Shown: piece by piece, positions 7,865 through 14,767 of the stretch
How the letters are laid out: each line of letters begins with the position of its first letter
How positions within the stretch are numbered: position 1 is the stretch's first letter
Assembly: GCA_002423425.1 (NCBI GenBank)
Contig: DIWC01000011.1
Location: 1-41,393 of the forward strand
DNA length: 41,393 bases
DNA from: Peptococcaceae bacterium UBA6116
Lineage (GTDB): Bacteria > Bacillota > Desulfitobacteriia > Desulfitobacteriales > Syntrophobotulaceae
Direction: 5' to 3'
Notes under the pieces: model-generated
Databases searched by the model: none
What the model saw: the letters and a program-made list of their open reading frames with translations, nothing else
Told to the model about the DNA's origin: nothing
Position numbers and translations under genes: made by a program

Positions 7865-8605
7865 CTAAAAAGCCATTCCGCCATCAACACTTATTACTTG
7901 GCCGGTGATGTATTCAGCCATATCTGAAGCCAGGAAAAAAACTGCATCGGCAATATTGGCCGGCGATCCAAGTCTTTTAAGAGCTATGTTTTCCTTCGCT
8001 GCCTCCTTTATCTTCCCGGACAGCACAGAAGTCATGTCGGTCTCAATAAAACCAGGAGCTACCGCATTAACAGTAATTCCCCTGCTGCCTACCTCTTTGG
8101 CCAAAGATTTGGTCAGTCCGATGATCCCGGCTTTGGAAGCTGCATAGTTGGCTTGTCCGGCATTCCCTACAAGGCCTACTACGGATGAAATATTTATTAT
8201 TCTGCCGCCGCGCTGTTTTACCATTGTGGGAACAACATGTCTCGCGCAGTTGAAGGCTCCTTTAAGGTTAACCTGAATGACCTTGTCAAAATCTTCTTCC
8301 GACATTCTCATAATTAAACCGTCCTTGGTAATGCCGGCGTTATTGACCAGAATATCTACGGTGCCAAACTCCTCTTTGGCCTTTAACACCAAAGCCTCTG
8401 CTTCAATGAATACGCCGACATCGGCATGTACGGCCAAAGCATGTCCGCCGAAACTTTCTATTTCCTTTACTAGCTCTTCGGCAAGGTCTTTGCTGTTCGC
8501 ATAATTAATTACAATATTTGCCCCATGTCCAGCCAATTTAAGAGCAATGGCTTTGCCAATTCCTCTGCCGGCTCCGGTAACAACTGCGGTTTTCCCTTTC
8601 AACAT
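7865..8605 (-). CDS. fabG: 3-oxoacyl-ACP reductase FabG
   Basis: NADPH-dependent short-chain dehydrogenase that reduces 3-oxoacyl-ACP. It is 246 residues. The Rossmann cofactor loop is TGAGRGIGKA (10-19), NNAG lies at 88-91, and the catalytic residues are Ser140 or 141, Tyr154 and Lys158 in the NYAASKAG motif. GGAGG precedes the ATG at 8605. It lies 12 bases upstream of fabF in the operon. Confidence 0.97.
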   Translation of the reverse strand: MLKGKTAVVTGAGRGIGKAIALKLAGHGANIVINYANSKDLAEELVKEIESFGGHALAVHADVGVFIEAEALVLKAKEEFGTVDILVNNAGITKDGLIMRMSEEDFDKVIQVNLKGAFNCARHVVPTMVKQRGGRIINISSVVGLVGNAGQANYAASKAGIIGLTKSLAKEVGSRGITVNAVAPGFIETDMTSVLSGKIKEAAKENIALKRLGSPANIADAVFFLASDMAEYITGQVISVDGGMAF

Positions 8606-8660
8606 AATTTAACCTCCAGCTACTTTCTGGTGTCTTTACTGAGTCAATTTTTTTTATCCA

Positions 8661-9596
8661 TTATGGGTTTAAAAATTTAACGGTTGAGTTTAATGATGAC
8701 ATATCTTCAACATTCAGGAGAGTCGTATTTTTATTTATTTTTCTGACAAATCCCCTTAAGGTGCTGCCGGGTCCAATCTCGATAAAAGTATCGACTCCAT
8801 CGGCGAGCATCTTGCGAATAGACATTTCCCAAAGGACAGAGTTCATCACTTGCCTGGGAAGAAGCTCGGCAACATGTAAAGAATCCTTAATGTAATCCGC
8901 CGTTACGTTAGAAATTATCGGATACTTTGGTTGACCGAATTCAAGGAGGGATAATTCCCGTTTTAGTTTTTCGGCAGCCGGCTGCATAAATGAAGTATGG
9001 AAAGGGCCACTTACTTGAAGCGGAATTACCTTCTTGGCCCCAAATTCAGCCAGCTTGCTTGATGCAGCCTCCAGGGCCTTCTTTTCCCCGGATATTACTA
9101 CCTGGCCGGGACAGTTATAGTTTGCAACCTTGATTACGGCTTCGTTACCTACTGCCGTGCATGCTTCTTCTACTTTCGAGGTATCCATACCTAAAACCGC
9201 AGCCATTCCTCCCTGACCCTCGGGTACAGCTTCCTGCATATATAGCCCTCTTTTACGGACCAATTTTACAGCTTCCCGGTAATTGAGGACTTCGCTGCAA
9301 ACCAATGCTGAATATTCTCCTAAACTAAAGCCGGCTATAACATCAGGAAATATGCCATGACCCTTTAATGCCTCGAAGGCAGCAATACTGACAGCTAATA
9401 TTGCGGGCTGGGTATTCTCGGTCCGGTTCAGTTCTTCCTGAGCACCGGAAAAGCATAACCGGCTTAGCCCATAACTCAATTCACTGTCGGTCTGATCAAA
9501 GATTACACGGGCCGCGGGGTTATGATCATACAGATCCTTTCCCATCCCTACATATTGTGATCCCTGGCCAGAGAACAAAAAAGCAATTTTGCCCAT
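8661..9596 (-). CDS. fabD: Malonyl-CoA:ACP transacylase
   Basis: Moves malonyl groups from CoA to the acyl carrier protein. It is 311 residues from the ATG at 9596. MGKIAFLFSGQGSQYVGMG is the family N-terminus; the nucleophile is Ser91 in GFSLGEYSAL and the general base His200 in GPFHTSFM. An in-frame upstream start at 9647 would add 17 residues (MGQENRPLVPSSREEKR) encoded by the family A repeat. I rejected it because AGGA with normal spacing precedes 9596 and the added peptide has no counterpart in the family. Confidence 0.96.
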   Translation of the reverse strand: MGKIAFLFSGQGSQYVGMGKDLYDHNPAARVIFDQTDSELSYGLSRLCFSGAQEELNRTENTQPAILAVSIAAFEALKGHGIFPDVIAGFSLGEYSALVCSEVLNYREAVKLVRKRGLYMQEAVPEGQGGMAAVLGMDTSKVEEACTAVGNEAVIKVANYNCPGQVVISGEKKALEAASSKLAEFGAKKVIPLQVSGPFHTSFMQPAAEKLKRELSLLEFGQPKYPIISNVTADYIKDSLHVAELLPRQVMNSVLWEMSIRKMLADGVDTFIEIGPGSTLRGFVRKINKNTTLLNVEDMSSLNSTVKFLNP

Positions 9597-9610
9597 TCTT
9601 TTTTCCTCAC

Positions 9611-9646
9611 GGGACGAGGGGACGAGGGGACGGTTCTCTTGTCCCA
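9611..9646. repeat. Family A hairpin repeat, copy 1 of inverted pair
   Basis: The last 28 bases (9619-9646) are the exact reverse complement of 9692-9719, so the two copies form a perfect inverted repeat 45 bases apart. This copy has an extra tandem 8-base unit (GGGACGAG twice, from 9611). Each copy can also fold on itself through GGGACGAG and CTTGTCCC. It occupies most of the space between fabK and the fabD ribosome site. Confidence 0.85.
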
Positions 9647-9672
9647 CTCCTGTTGTCCCTGTTCTTGTGTTT

Positions 9673-10638
9673 TTAATTTAATTTATCCAATTGGGACAAG
9701 AGAACCGTCCCCTCGTCCCGAAGGCAGCTTTTGGCCTGAATAAATAATTCTTCAATAATTTCCCGGCATGGCTGTTCCTCTTTCATAAGCCCTGCGATCT
9801 GACCGGCCATGACTAAACCATAGTCAATATCCCCGTCTTTTACAGCCTTGCGTAAAGCCCCTATCCTGAGTTCCTCATATTTTTCGGCAGAAGCACAGTT
9901 TCTTTCGAGGTCTTCAAATTGCCTGGTTAGCTTGTTTCTCAATACTCTTACCGGATGGCCCGTCGTCCTGCCTGTAACAACAGTATCGGTATCTTTGGCT
10001 TTAATCACTCTGTCTTTATAGTTCTGATGAACCGTACATTCCTTGGAAACGACAAATCTGGTGCCCATCTGGACTCCGCTGGCCCCAAGCATAAAGGCGG
10101 CGGCAATACCGCGCCCGTCACCGATCCCTCCGGCAGCAATAACCGGTAGCCGGACAGCATCGACTACCTGGGGAAGTAAGGCCATGGTTGTGAGTTCACC
10201 AACATGCCCTCCTGACTCTCCTCCCTCGGCAATAACCGCATCTGCTCCTTCTTTTTCCATTCTGCGGGCCAAAGCGACGGAAGGGACTACTGGAATTACA
10301 GTTATCCCATGATCCTTCCACCTTTTAATATATTTGCCCGGACTGCCGGCACCGGTAGTAATCACTTTGATGTTTTCCTCACATACAAGTTCGGCTATCT
10401 CTTCCGCAAATTCGCTTAAAAGCATAATATTAATTCCAAAAGGCATAGCCGTAAGTTTTTTGGCTAGCCTTATCTCTTCTTTAACAAACGCAGGGGGAGC
10501 GTTACCGGCTGCAATAATGCCGAGCCCACCGGCATTGGAAACAGCTGCAGCTAATGAACTATCTGATACCCAGGCCATCCCCCCCTGGATTAGAGGATAT
10601 TTTATTCCTAAGTTATGAAAAAAATCGAATTTATTCAT
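9673..10638 (-). CDS. fabK: Enoyl-ACP reductase II (FMN-dependent FabK)
   Basis: FMN-containing TIM-barrel reductase that completes each elongation cycle by reducing trans-2-enoyl-ACP. It is 321 residues. It opens with FHNLGIKYPLIQGGMAWVSD and contains EGGESGGHVG, VIAAGGIGDGRG and GASGVQMGTRF, typical of the 2-nitropropane dioxygenase/FabK family. It is the only enoyl reductase seen, so no FabI is needed from this locus. I chose the ATG at 10638, preceded by AAGGAG; an upstream frame to 10683 has no ribosome site. The last residues (RDEGTVLLSQ and a short tail) are encoded by a family A repeat and look foreign to the family. Confidence 0.93.
   Translation of the reverse strand: MNKFDFFHNLGIKYPLIQGGMAWVSDSSLAAAVSNAGGLGIIAAGNAPPAFVKEEIRLAKKLTAMPFGINIMLLSEFAEEIAELVCEENIKVITTGAGSPGKYIKRWKDHGITVIPVVPSVALARRMEKEGADAVIAEGGESGGHVGELTTMALLPQVVDAVRLPVIAAGGIGDGRGIAAAFMLGASGVQMGTRFVVSKECTVHQNYKDRVIKAKDTDTVVTGRTTGHPVRVLRNKLTRQFEDLERNCASAEKYEELRIGALRKAVKDGDIDYGLVMAGQIAGLMKEEQPCREIIEELFIQAKSCLRDEGTVLLSQLDKLN
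9692..9719. repeat. Family A hairpin repeat, copy 2, inside fabK
   Basis: TGGGACAAGAGAACCGTCCC starts at 9692 and the element ends at 9719. It is the exact inverse of 9619-9646 and lies inside the 3' end of fabK, in frame. Together with copy 1 it could form a long hairpin in the fabK-fabD mRNA, which might affect processing or relative expression (inference). Confidence 0.85.
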
Positions 10639-10711
10639 TCTTTCTTTCTCCTTTTTACACAATACTTTTTTTACTTCCATCAATAAATTATCTTAATTCC
10701 CTAAATTCTTA

Positions 10712-10942
10712 TCAGCTTATCCTTTGGTCAATATAATCAACCAGATCGGCTACTTTTTTCATACCTTCAATGTCTTCCGTCGGAATCTCCAGTGAGTATT
10801 CGCTTTCTAATTCCATAATAATCTCAAAAATATCGAGAGAATCAATTTTTAATTCCTCAGCAAAATAGGAATCTAAAGTTATGGCTTCTGTTTCCAGACC
10901 GGTCTTTTCAGCGATTATCTGGGCAATCTTTGTATAAGACAT
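10712..10942 (-). CDS. acpP: Acyl carrier protein
   Basis: Acidic four-helix carrier for growing acyl chains, 76 residues. The phosphopantetheine attachment serine is Ser35 in the motif IDSLDIFEIIMELE. This differs slightly from the textbook DSLDTVE/DSLDVVE, which raises the possibility of a variant ACP, but placement between fabH and fabK argues for the housekeeping one. AAAGG lies 8 bases before the ATG. The gene starts 3 bases after the fabH stop codon. Confidence 0.95.
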   Translation of the reverse strand: MSYTKIAQIIAEKTGLETEAITLDSYFAEELKIDSLDIFEIIMELESEYSLEIPTEDIEGMKKVADLVDYIDQRIS

Positions 10943-10945
10943 AAT

Positions 10946-11923
10946 TTAACCTTTCGTCCATTTAATAAGCTGGGCTCCATAGGTATATCCGCCACCGAAA
11001 CCGGCAATTATTATCAGATCGCCTGGCAGCAGCAACCCCTCCCTCGACATTTCGTCCAGGGCCAGCGGAATGCTCGCACTTGAGGTGTTACCATATTTTT
11101 GAATATTCATATAGAATTTTTCTCTGTCCACATTTAATTTTTTGGCAGCGGCATCAACAATCCTTACATTGGCTTGATGCGGGATAAAATATTTTATGTC
11201 ATCAAGGGTGTAACCTGTCCCTTCAAGTACTTTTAAAATGCACTCCGGCATCATGTTCACTGCAAATTTGAATACTTCCCTGCCGTTCATCGTAGCAAAA
11301 TTTGGTTCAATATCTCTTGTAGGCATAAATCTGTTGTGCAAAGGTATAGCCGGGCAACGCAAATTTTCGGCACCAGTGCCATCCGAACCGGTAATTCCGG
11401 AAATAATACCGGTCTCCCCTCTTTGCAAAACGGCAGCACCTGCTCCATCGGCAAAAAGCACACAGGTATTGCGGTCACTCCAATCGGTAATTTTGGACAG
11501 GACCTCGGCACCAATCACTAATGCTGTTTGATACGTACCGTTTTTGATAAACTGAGTGGCTATGCTTAAGCCAAAAATAAAGCCGGAACACGCCGCGCTG
11601 ATATCAAAACTTGTTGCCCCTTTGGCCCCGATTCTGGCTTGGACAAGACAGGCGGTAGCCGGGAAAAAGTTATCCGGAGTTACAGTGGCCACAATAATCA
11701 AATCCACTTCTTCAGAAACCACCCCCGCATTCTCAAGTGCTCGGGAAGCTGCTCGGAACGCTAATTCTGTGGTATCTTCGCTAACCGAAATCCTCCGTTC
11801 CCTAATTCCCGTCATTTTTGTGATCCACTCATCACTGGTATCAACAAAAGCAGCCATGTCGTCATTATATATTATGTGTTCGGGAACACAGCTTCCGGTA
11901 CCGACCATTTCTACATCAAACAT
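10946..11923 (-). CDS. fabH: Beta-ketoacyl-ACP synthase III
   Basis: Starts fatty acid synthesis by condensing acyl-CoA with malonyl-ACP; in Gram-positives this enzyme also sets branched-chain versus straight-chain primer use. It is 325 residues. The Cys-His-Asn triad is Cys112 (SAACSGFIFGL), His249 (IPHQANVRI) and Asn279 (YGNTSSAS). AGGATC precedes the ATG. It is the first enzyme gene after fabT in the operon. Confidence 0.97.
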   Translation of the reverse strand: MFDVEMVGTGSCVPEHIIYNDDMAAFVDTSDEWITKMTGIRERRISVSEDTTELAFRAASRALENAGVVSEEVDLIIVATVTPDNFFPATACLVQARIGAKGATSFDISAACSGFIFGLSIATQFIKNGTYQTALVIGAEVLSKITDWSDRNTCVLFADGAGAAVLQRGETGIISGITGSDGTGAENLRCPAIPLHNRFMPTRDIEPNFATMNGREVFKFAVNMMPECILKVLEGTGYTLDDIKYFIPHQANVRIVDAAAKKLNVDREKFYMNIQKYGNTSSASIPLALDEMSREGLLLPGDLIIIAGFGGGYTYGAQLIKWTKG

Positions 11924-11970
11924 TTTTTCAGATCCTTTGTTATTTTTTTTAAATTAAAAAATAAATCCTT

Positions 11971-12429
11971 TTAGCTATTTAATAAATAATTGGATTTCAT
12001 AAATCGGGTCAGTTTCTGCAAAGACTCAAGTAAAATACTTTCTTTTTCTGCCAATCCTTGAGTAGTCTGGCGTATCAGATCCAAATGAAACTTTTCATGG
12101 ATTCTAAAGGCAATTTTTCCTTCCTTTGTTAAGCTAATATTGACAATTCTTCTGTCTTCATCATCCCTTTTCCTGCTAACGTAACCTTTTTTTACAAGAT
12201 TATTGACGGCCGAATTAAGTGTTCCCAAGGTTATGCCCAAAACAGACGCCGCCTGGGACATGGTACTTGAGCTATACATACCGATAGCCTCTATGGTATG
12301 AATTTCTGAGATCGATAGATTATGTAGCAATCCCCTTTTGATTTCATATTCTTCAATAGCAAGAATATCATTCAAGGTTCTGACCAAAAGTTCATTCAGC
12401 ACCAAACAAACCGACTTTTCCATTACCAC
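11971..12429 (-). CDS. fabT: MarR-family regulator, FabT-like
   Basis: A 152-residue winged-helix protein of the MarR family. The recognition region includes MSQAASVLGITLGTLNSAVNN, followed by the wing VSRKRDDEDRRIVNISLTKEG, and long helices at both ends for dimerisation. It leads the fatty acid operon exactly as FabT does in Streptococcus and relatives, where it represses fab genes with acyl-ACP as corepressor. The promoter in front of it carries two FabT-like palindromes, which supports self-regulation and control of the whole operon. The start is either GTG at 12429 or ATG at 12423; the AAGGGA spacing slightly favours GTG. The name is by context and site; binding is untested. Confidence 0.85.
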   Translation of the reverse strand: MVMEKSVCLVLNELLVRTLNDILAIEEYEIKRGLLHNLSISEIHTIEAIGMYSSSTMSQAASVLGITLGTLNSAVNNLVKKGYVSRKRDDEDRRIVNISLTKEGKIAFRIHEKFHLDLIRQTTQGLAEKESILLESLQKLTRFMKSNYLLNS

Positions 12430-12452
12430 ACTTCCCTTTAATACTTATAGAA

Positions 12453-12482
12453 ATATTACCCTATTTATAATTTGGTTGTCAA
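12453..12482 (-). promoter_or_regulatory. Promoter of the fabT-fab-acc operon
   Basis: On the minus strand a perfect -35 TTGACA (12477-12482) is separated by 18 bases from TAATAT (12453-12458). Transcription would begin about 12446, a short distance before fabT. The -35 box lies inside the first FabT-like palindrome. No other comparably good promoter was noticed further down the operon. Confidence 0.7.
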
Positions 12483-12501
12483 ATAGTTTCATAATCAAAC
12501 T
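12470..12501. promoter_or_regulatory. Tandem FabT-like operators
   Basis: Two adjacent imperfect palindromes: ATTTGGTTGTCAAAT (12470-12484) and AGTTTCATAATCAAACT (12485-12501). Both fit the TTTGA-N-TCAAA pattern known for FabT boxes, with one or two mismatches each. Site 1 overlaps the -35 and site 2 lies immediately upstream, so a bound dimer would block polymerase. Evidence is the symmetry and position only. Confidence 0.65.
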
Positions 12502-12612
12502 AAGTTAGGAAATGTCGAAAAATAAATTTGCTCATCGTTTGTTATTTGGTCAGACAGACAAGTTGCGGCAACATAAGATAAAATAAAATACATTGATACA
12601 GGAGTGAATTTA

Positions 12613-12972
12613 ATGTCGCCATGTCCGAGAGGAACAATTTCTTATCGCATTAAACCGGGTGACACTTTTAATGACATCGCCAAGAGGTTTAATACCACTG
12701 CGGCATCTCTTATCTCTTTAAATCCCGGAGTAGACCCCAAGAATCTTCGGATTGACCAGTCTATCTGTATACCTGTAAGAAGAAGTGTGGTTCCCTGTTC
12801 TCCGGAAAACCGGTATATTATCAAAGCCGGAGATACGTACTCCAAACTTTCTCAGAAGTATGACCTCTCCGTCGATACCATTACTGCTTTAAACCCCGGT
12901 GTAAATCCAATAAATCTTCAAGTAGGGCAGGTCATCTGTCTGCCGGCAAGAAGACGCCGGCGTCCCAAATAA
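12613..12972 (+). CDS. Tandem LysM-domain protein
   Basis: A 119-residue protein made almost entirely of two LysM repeats, each starting near a Pro-Cys: YRIKPGDTFNDIAKRF...ICIP and YIIKAGDTYSKLSQKY...ICLP, with a basic C-terminal tail (ARRRRRPK). LysM modules bind N-acetylglucosamine-containing glycans such as peptidoglycan. There is no signal peptide, as in LysM proteins that assemble inside the mother cell on the spore surface; that role is inferred from this and from the YjcZ/DUF1540 neighbours. The ATG at 12613 is preferred over a GTG at 12604 because GGAG at 12601-12604 serves it with 8-base spacing. It is divergent from fabT. Confidence 0.85.
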   Translation: MSPCPRGTISYRIKPGDTFNDIAKRFNTTAASLISLNPGVDPKNLRIDQSICIPVRRSVVPCSPENRYIIKAGDTYSKLSQKYDLSVDTITALNPGVNPINLQVGQVICLPARRRRRPK

Positions 12973-12994
12973 TTTTTTTCTAATATGTTTTTGA

Positions 12995-13035
12995 GGGGTG
13001 AAGCCCTAATCCGTTTTTGCTTCACCCCTTTTACC
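12995..13035 (+). terminator. Terminator of the LysM gene
   Basis: GGGGTGAAGC (12995-13004) pairs perfectly with GCTTCACCCC (13019-13028), loop of 14 bases, followed by a T-rich stretch TTTTACCTTTT. It lies 23 bases after the LysM stop and just before the convergent membrane-protein gene, so it may serve both directions. Confidence 0.8.
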
Positions 13036-13064
13036 TTTTCACTTTTTATTTAGGAAATTTTAAT

Positions 13065-13682
13065 TTAGGATAAGAGAGCAACGATTAAAGTGATAACAAA
13101 TAAGTTAAATAAAGTTTCGGATGCAACCAAAACCTGGACACCGGTATCTTCCATATCAATATTAAAAGTTTCTCCTACCGAGATTGTTCCAATGGCCAAA
13201 GCCAAAAAAGACAGGAACTGGGTAGAACGGGTTTTCCCAATCGTACCGCTGAAAGTACCCGGATAAAGCGAATAAAGTAAATTATAGATACCAGAGTAAA
13301 AAAGAATCATAATAAACAGAGGAAAACAGATACTTTTGAATCGGCTATCATCTTTTTTTATACTTAAAAGTTGGAATATATAGTCTCCTGCCAGGAAGGT
13401 AGCAATCAGCGCAAATATATCGATAAAAAAGATAAATTTTTTGTATCCCGCTGTAAAAGAATTACCATAAAAACCAAAACCGAGAATAAAAGTTGCAACC
13501 CCTCCAAATATTGCCGGGGTTAACAGCAGGATATCAGGAGCAGGTTCTTCAATATGTCTGGCCCAATCGTATAAACCGGTAGGACTGCTATAGGCCTGTT
13601 GTTTAAAATTGGGTGAGAATAACGGACTAGGAGTACAATAACGTCCGTTATAATTCAAGAGAATACCGTTCGGGACTTCCAT
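13065..13682 (-). CDS. Membrane protein with channel-like but degenerate pore
   Basis: A 205-residue protein with a soluble N-terminus (1-48) and about four membrane helices (51-70, 83-105, 118-138, 184-204). The last part resembles the two-helix potassium channel fold: helix, a re-entrant region around 153-173, then a helix written VASETLFNLFVITLIVALLS, which is close to the inner helix of Ion_trans_2 proteins. At the place of the selectivity filter (normally T-V-G-Y-G-D) it has IGTISVGETFN, keeping V-G but losing Y-G-D. It may be a non-selective or non-conducting relative, or unrelated. It is convergent with the LysM gene. The true function is unknown. Confidence 0.6.
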   Translation of the reverse strand: MEVPNGILLNYNGRYCTPSPLFSPNFKQQAYSSPTGLYDWARHIEEPAPDILLLTPAIFGGVATFILGFGFYGNSFTAGYKKFIFFIDIFALIATFLAGDYIFQLLSIKKDDSRFKSICFPLFIMILFYSGIYNLLYSLYPGTFSGTIGKTRSTQFLSFLALAIGTISVGETFNIDMEDTGVQVLVASETLFNLFVITLIVALLS

Positions 13683-13858
13683 ACCTTTCCAAACTCCTTT
13701 TTTCTTTATCCCTACATCATATGCATTGAACCCTTCCGGATGTCTATTCAGCAGTAAATTTTCAAAACCCCCACGAATTATTTTATTCCAAATTGTTCCA
13801 TATAAGGTTTTGATTTCATACTATGTACGGAAATCAATTAAATCAAGGGGGTCTTCGA

Positions 13859-13978
13859 ATGTCAATTGTTGGAGCAGGTGCAGGTACCGCTGGGTTCTTC
13901 GGATCCGGATGTGGTTGCGGTATTGCAATCATTGTTGTCATCATTCTCTTATTAATTGCTCTGGGAATCGTATTCTAG
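13859..13978 (+). CDS. Small hydrophobic YjcZ-like protein, 39 aa
   Basis: A 39-residue peptide: a glycine- and alanine-rich head with two cysteines (MSIVGAGAGTAGFFG, then SGCGCG), followed by one long hydrophobic helix ending in IVF. This layout is that of the YjcZ-type small sporulation/spore-associated membrane proteins. AAGGGGG is about 9 bases before the ATG. It is 31 bases upstream of a second, similar gene. A possible sporulation sigma factor promoter, CATAT (13799-13803) and CATACTAT (13817-13824), precedes it. Too short for ordinary gene finders. Confidence 0.7.
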   Translation: MSIVGAGAGTAGFFGSGCGCGIAIIVVIILLLIALGIVF

Positions 13979-14009
13979 TTTTAAAAAAAAATTGAGGAGG
14001 AAAATAATA

Positions 14010-14105
14010 ATGGCATATGGATATGGTGGTGCTATGGGCGGCATAGGAGTAGGAATCATCGCAATTGCTGTATTGATCTTAATTGCTTTAGGTCTAATCT
14101 TCTAA
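14010..14105 (+). CDS. Small hydrophobic YjcZ-like protein, 31 aa
   Basis: A 31-residue peptide: MAYGYGGAMGGIGVG followed by one hydrophobic helix ending LIALGLIF. It shares the Gly-rich head, the single helix and the I-A-L-G-hydrophobic end with the preceding gene, so the two are probably a tandem duplication within the YjcZ-like group. A strong GAGGAGG ribosome site lies about 9 bases upstream. The Gly-Tyr head is typical of small proteins incorporated in spore layers; localisation here is inferred. Confidence 0.75.
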   Translation: MAYGYGGAMGGIGVGIIAIAVLILIALGLIF

Positions 14106-14147
14106 ATTCCGAGTTCGTTTTAGCTTTCTTAATTTAAGGAACTTAAA

Positions 14148-14196
14148 AGGAGCTGTCTCACAAGGAATATAATCGTTACGTTGTGAGACAGCTCCT
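14148..14196. terminator. Long perfect inverted repeat after the YjcZ-like genes
   Basis: AGGAGCTGTCTCACAA (14148-14163) is perfectly complementary to TTGTGAGACAGCTCCT (14181-14196), loop of 17 bases. It starts 43 bases after the second small gene. There is no strong T-run (GACAAAATTTTC follows), so it may be a terminator or a miniature repeat element rather than a classical terminator. Confidence 0.55.
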
Positions 14197-14298
14197 GACA
14201 AAATTTTCATCTTACAAACTAAGTAACATAGGCATTATCTGTCCATAATAAGATAGCGTTTGTTTTTTTAAACTTATAATTTTAAGGAGGCTAAAAAA

Positions 14299-14466
14299 AT
14301 GAGTAAGCTTAAATGTTCCGTCCCCGAATGCCAGTATAATACGGATGTAGTATGTGATGCACCGATGATCCTTGTAAATCATAGCGGCGCGAGAACATCA
14401 AGTGAGTCCGAAGAAACCCAATGTGATGCTTTTCTTCTTTTCGATAGACTGTCCCTTGAAACATAG
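14299..14466 (+). CDS. DUF1540 domain protein, 55 aa
   Basis: A 55-residue cysteine protein: KLKCSVPECQYNTDVVCDA at the N-terminus, then a hydrophobic strand with a His, and SSESEETQCDAF near the end. The four cysteines and the surrounding residues match the DUF1540 pattern (C-S-V-x2-C-x-Y-N, then C-x-A, then E-T-x-C-x-x-F), a probable small metal-binding domain common in spore-forming Firmicutes. AAGGAGG precedes the ATG. The last ten residues (LLFDRLSLET) extend beyond the domain and the gene ends within antisense remains of a thioesterase gene, so its 3' end may be rearranged. Confidence 0.8.
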   Translation: MSKLKCSVPECQYNTDVVCDAPMILVNHSGARTSSESEETQCDAFLLFDRLSLET

Positions 14467-14495
14467 GGCAATAAGCGTGCCGGGCTGTGCTGTTT

Positions 14496-14594
14496 TAGTG
14501 TTTTAGCTTTTCCTTCTTTGGCTTCTACTATCTCAACCCCGACGTACGAAGCAAAAGTGTCCTTTTTCATTAGTTCCAAAACATTTTCTGCCAT
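14496..14594 (-). pseudogene. Truncated hot-dog thioesterase (5' fragment)
   Basis: From an ATG with a good GGAGG site, about 33 codons match the N-terminus of PaaI-type acyl-CoA thioesterases (MAENVLELMKKDTFASYVGV, then an E-V-K-E-G-like stretch). After that the similarity ends and the frame runs into DNA antisense to the DUF1540 gene. The hot-dog active-site helix (H-G-G) is missing. I read it as the surviving 5' end of a deleted gene; the short ORF continuing to 14379 is not expected to work. Confidence 0.55.
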
Positions 14595-14608
14595 AATTAC
14601 CCTCCGAC

Positions 14609-14657
14609 GGCCATGGATGGCCTAGTGTCGCCGTAGTCATGGATGACGTGAGGCGAC
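14609..14657. repeat. Family B CATGGATG hairpins (copy 2)
   Basis: GGCCATGGATGGCC (14609-14622) and, 13 bases on, GTCATGGATGAC (14636-14647) nested within GTCGCC (14627-14632) and GGCGAC (14652-14657). The core CATGGATG is shared with copies near 4080-4140 and 35606-35619, while the outer arms differ but stay complementary. It lies immediately upstream of the truncated thioesterase start. Confidence 0.65.
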
Positions 14658-14767
14658 CTTGTTTTCTTAAGCGTACTTAACTGCCGATAGTTTTTCAACA
14701 TATATATGTGTAGGAAGAAATTTAATATTGTTTCTAAAGATATTTTTCCTAAAGAGGAGGTTTTACC

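Noticed and set aside
9597..9647. Upstream start for fabD adding 17 residues
   Set aside because: The extension is encoded by the family A repeat and lacks a ribosome site; AGGA precedes the ATG at 9596.
14148..14196. Insertion sequence end
   Set aside because: Both arms of the inverted repeat lie within 49 bases with no transposase between or nearby; a terminator or miniature element is enough to explain it.
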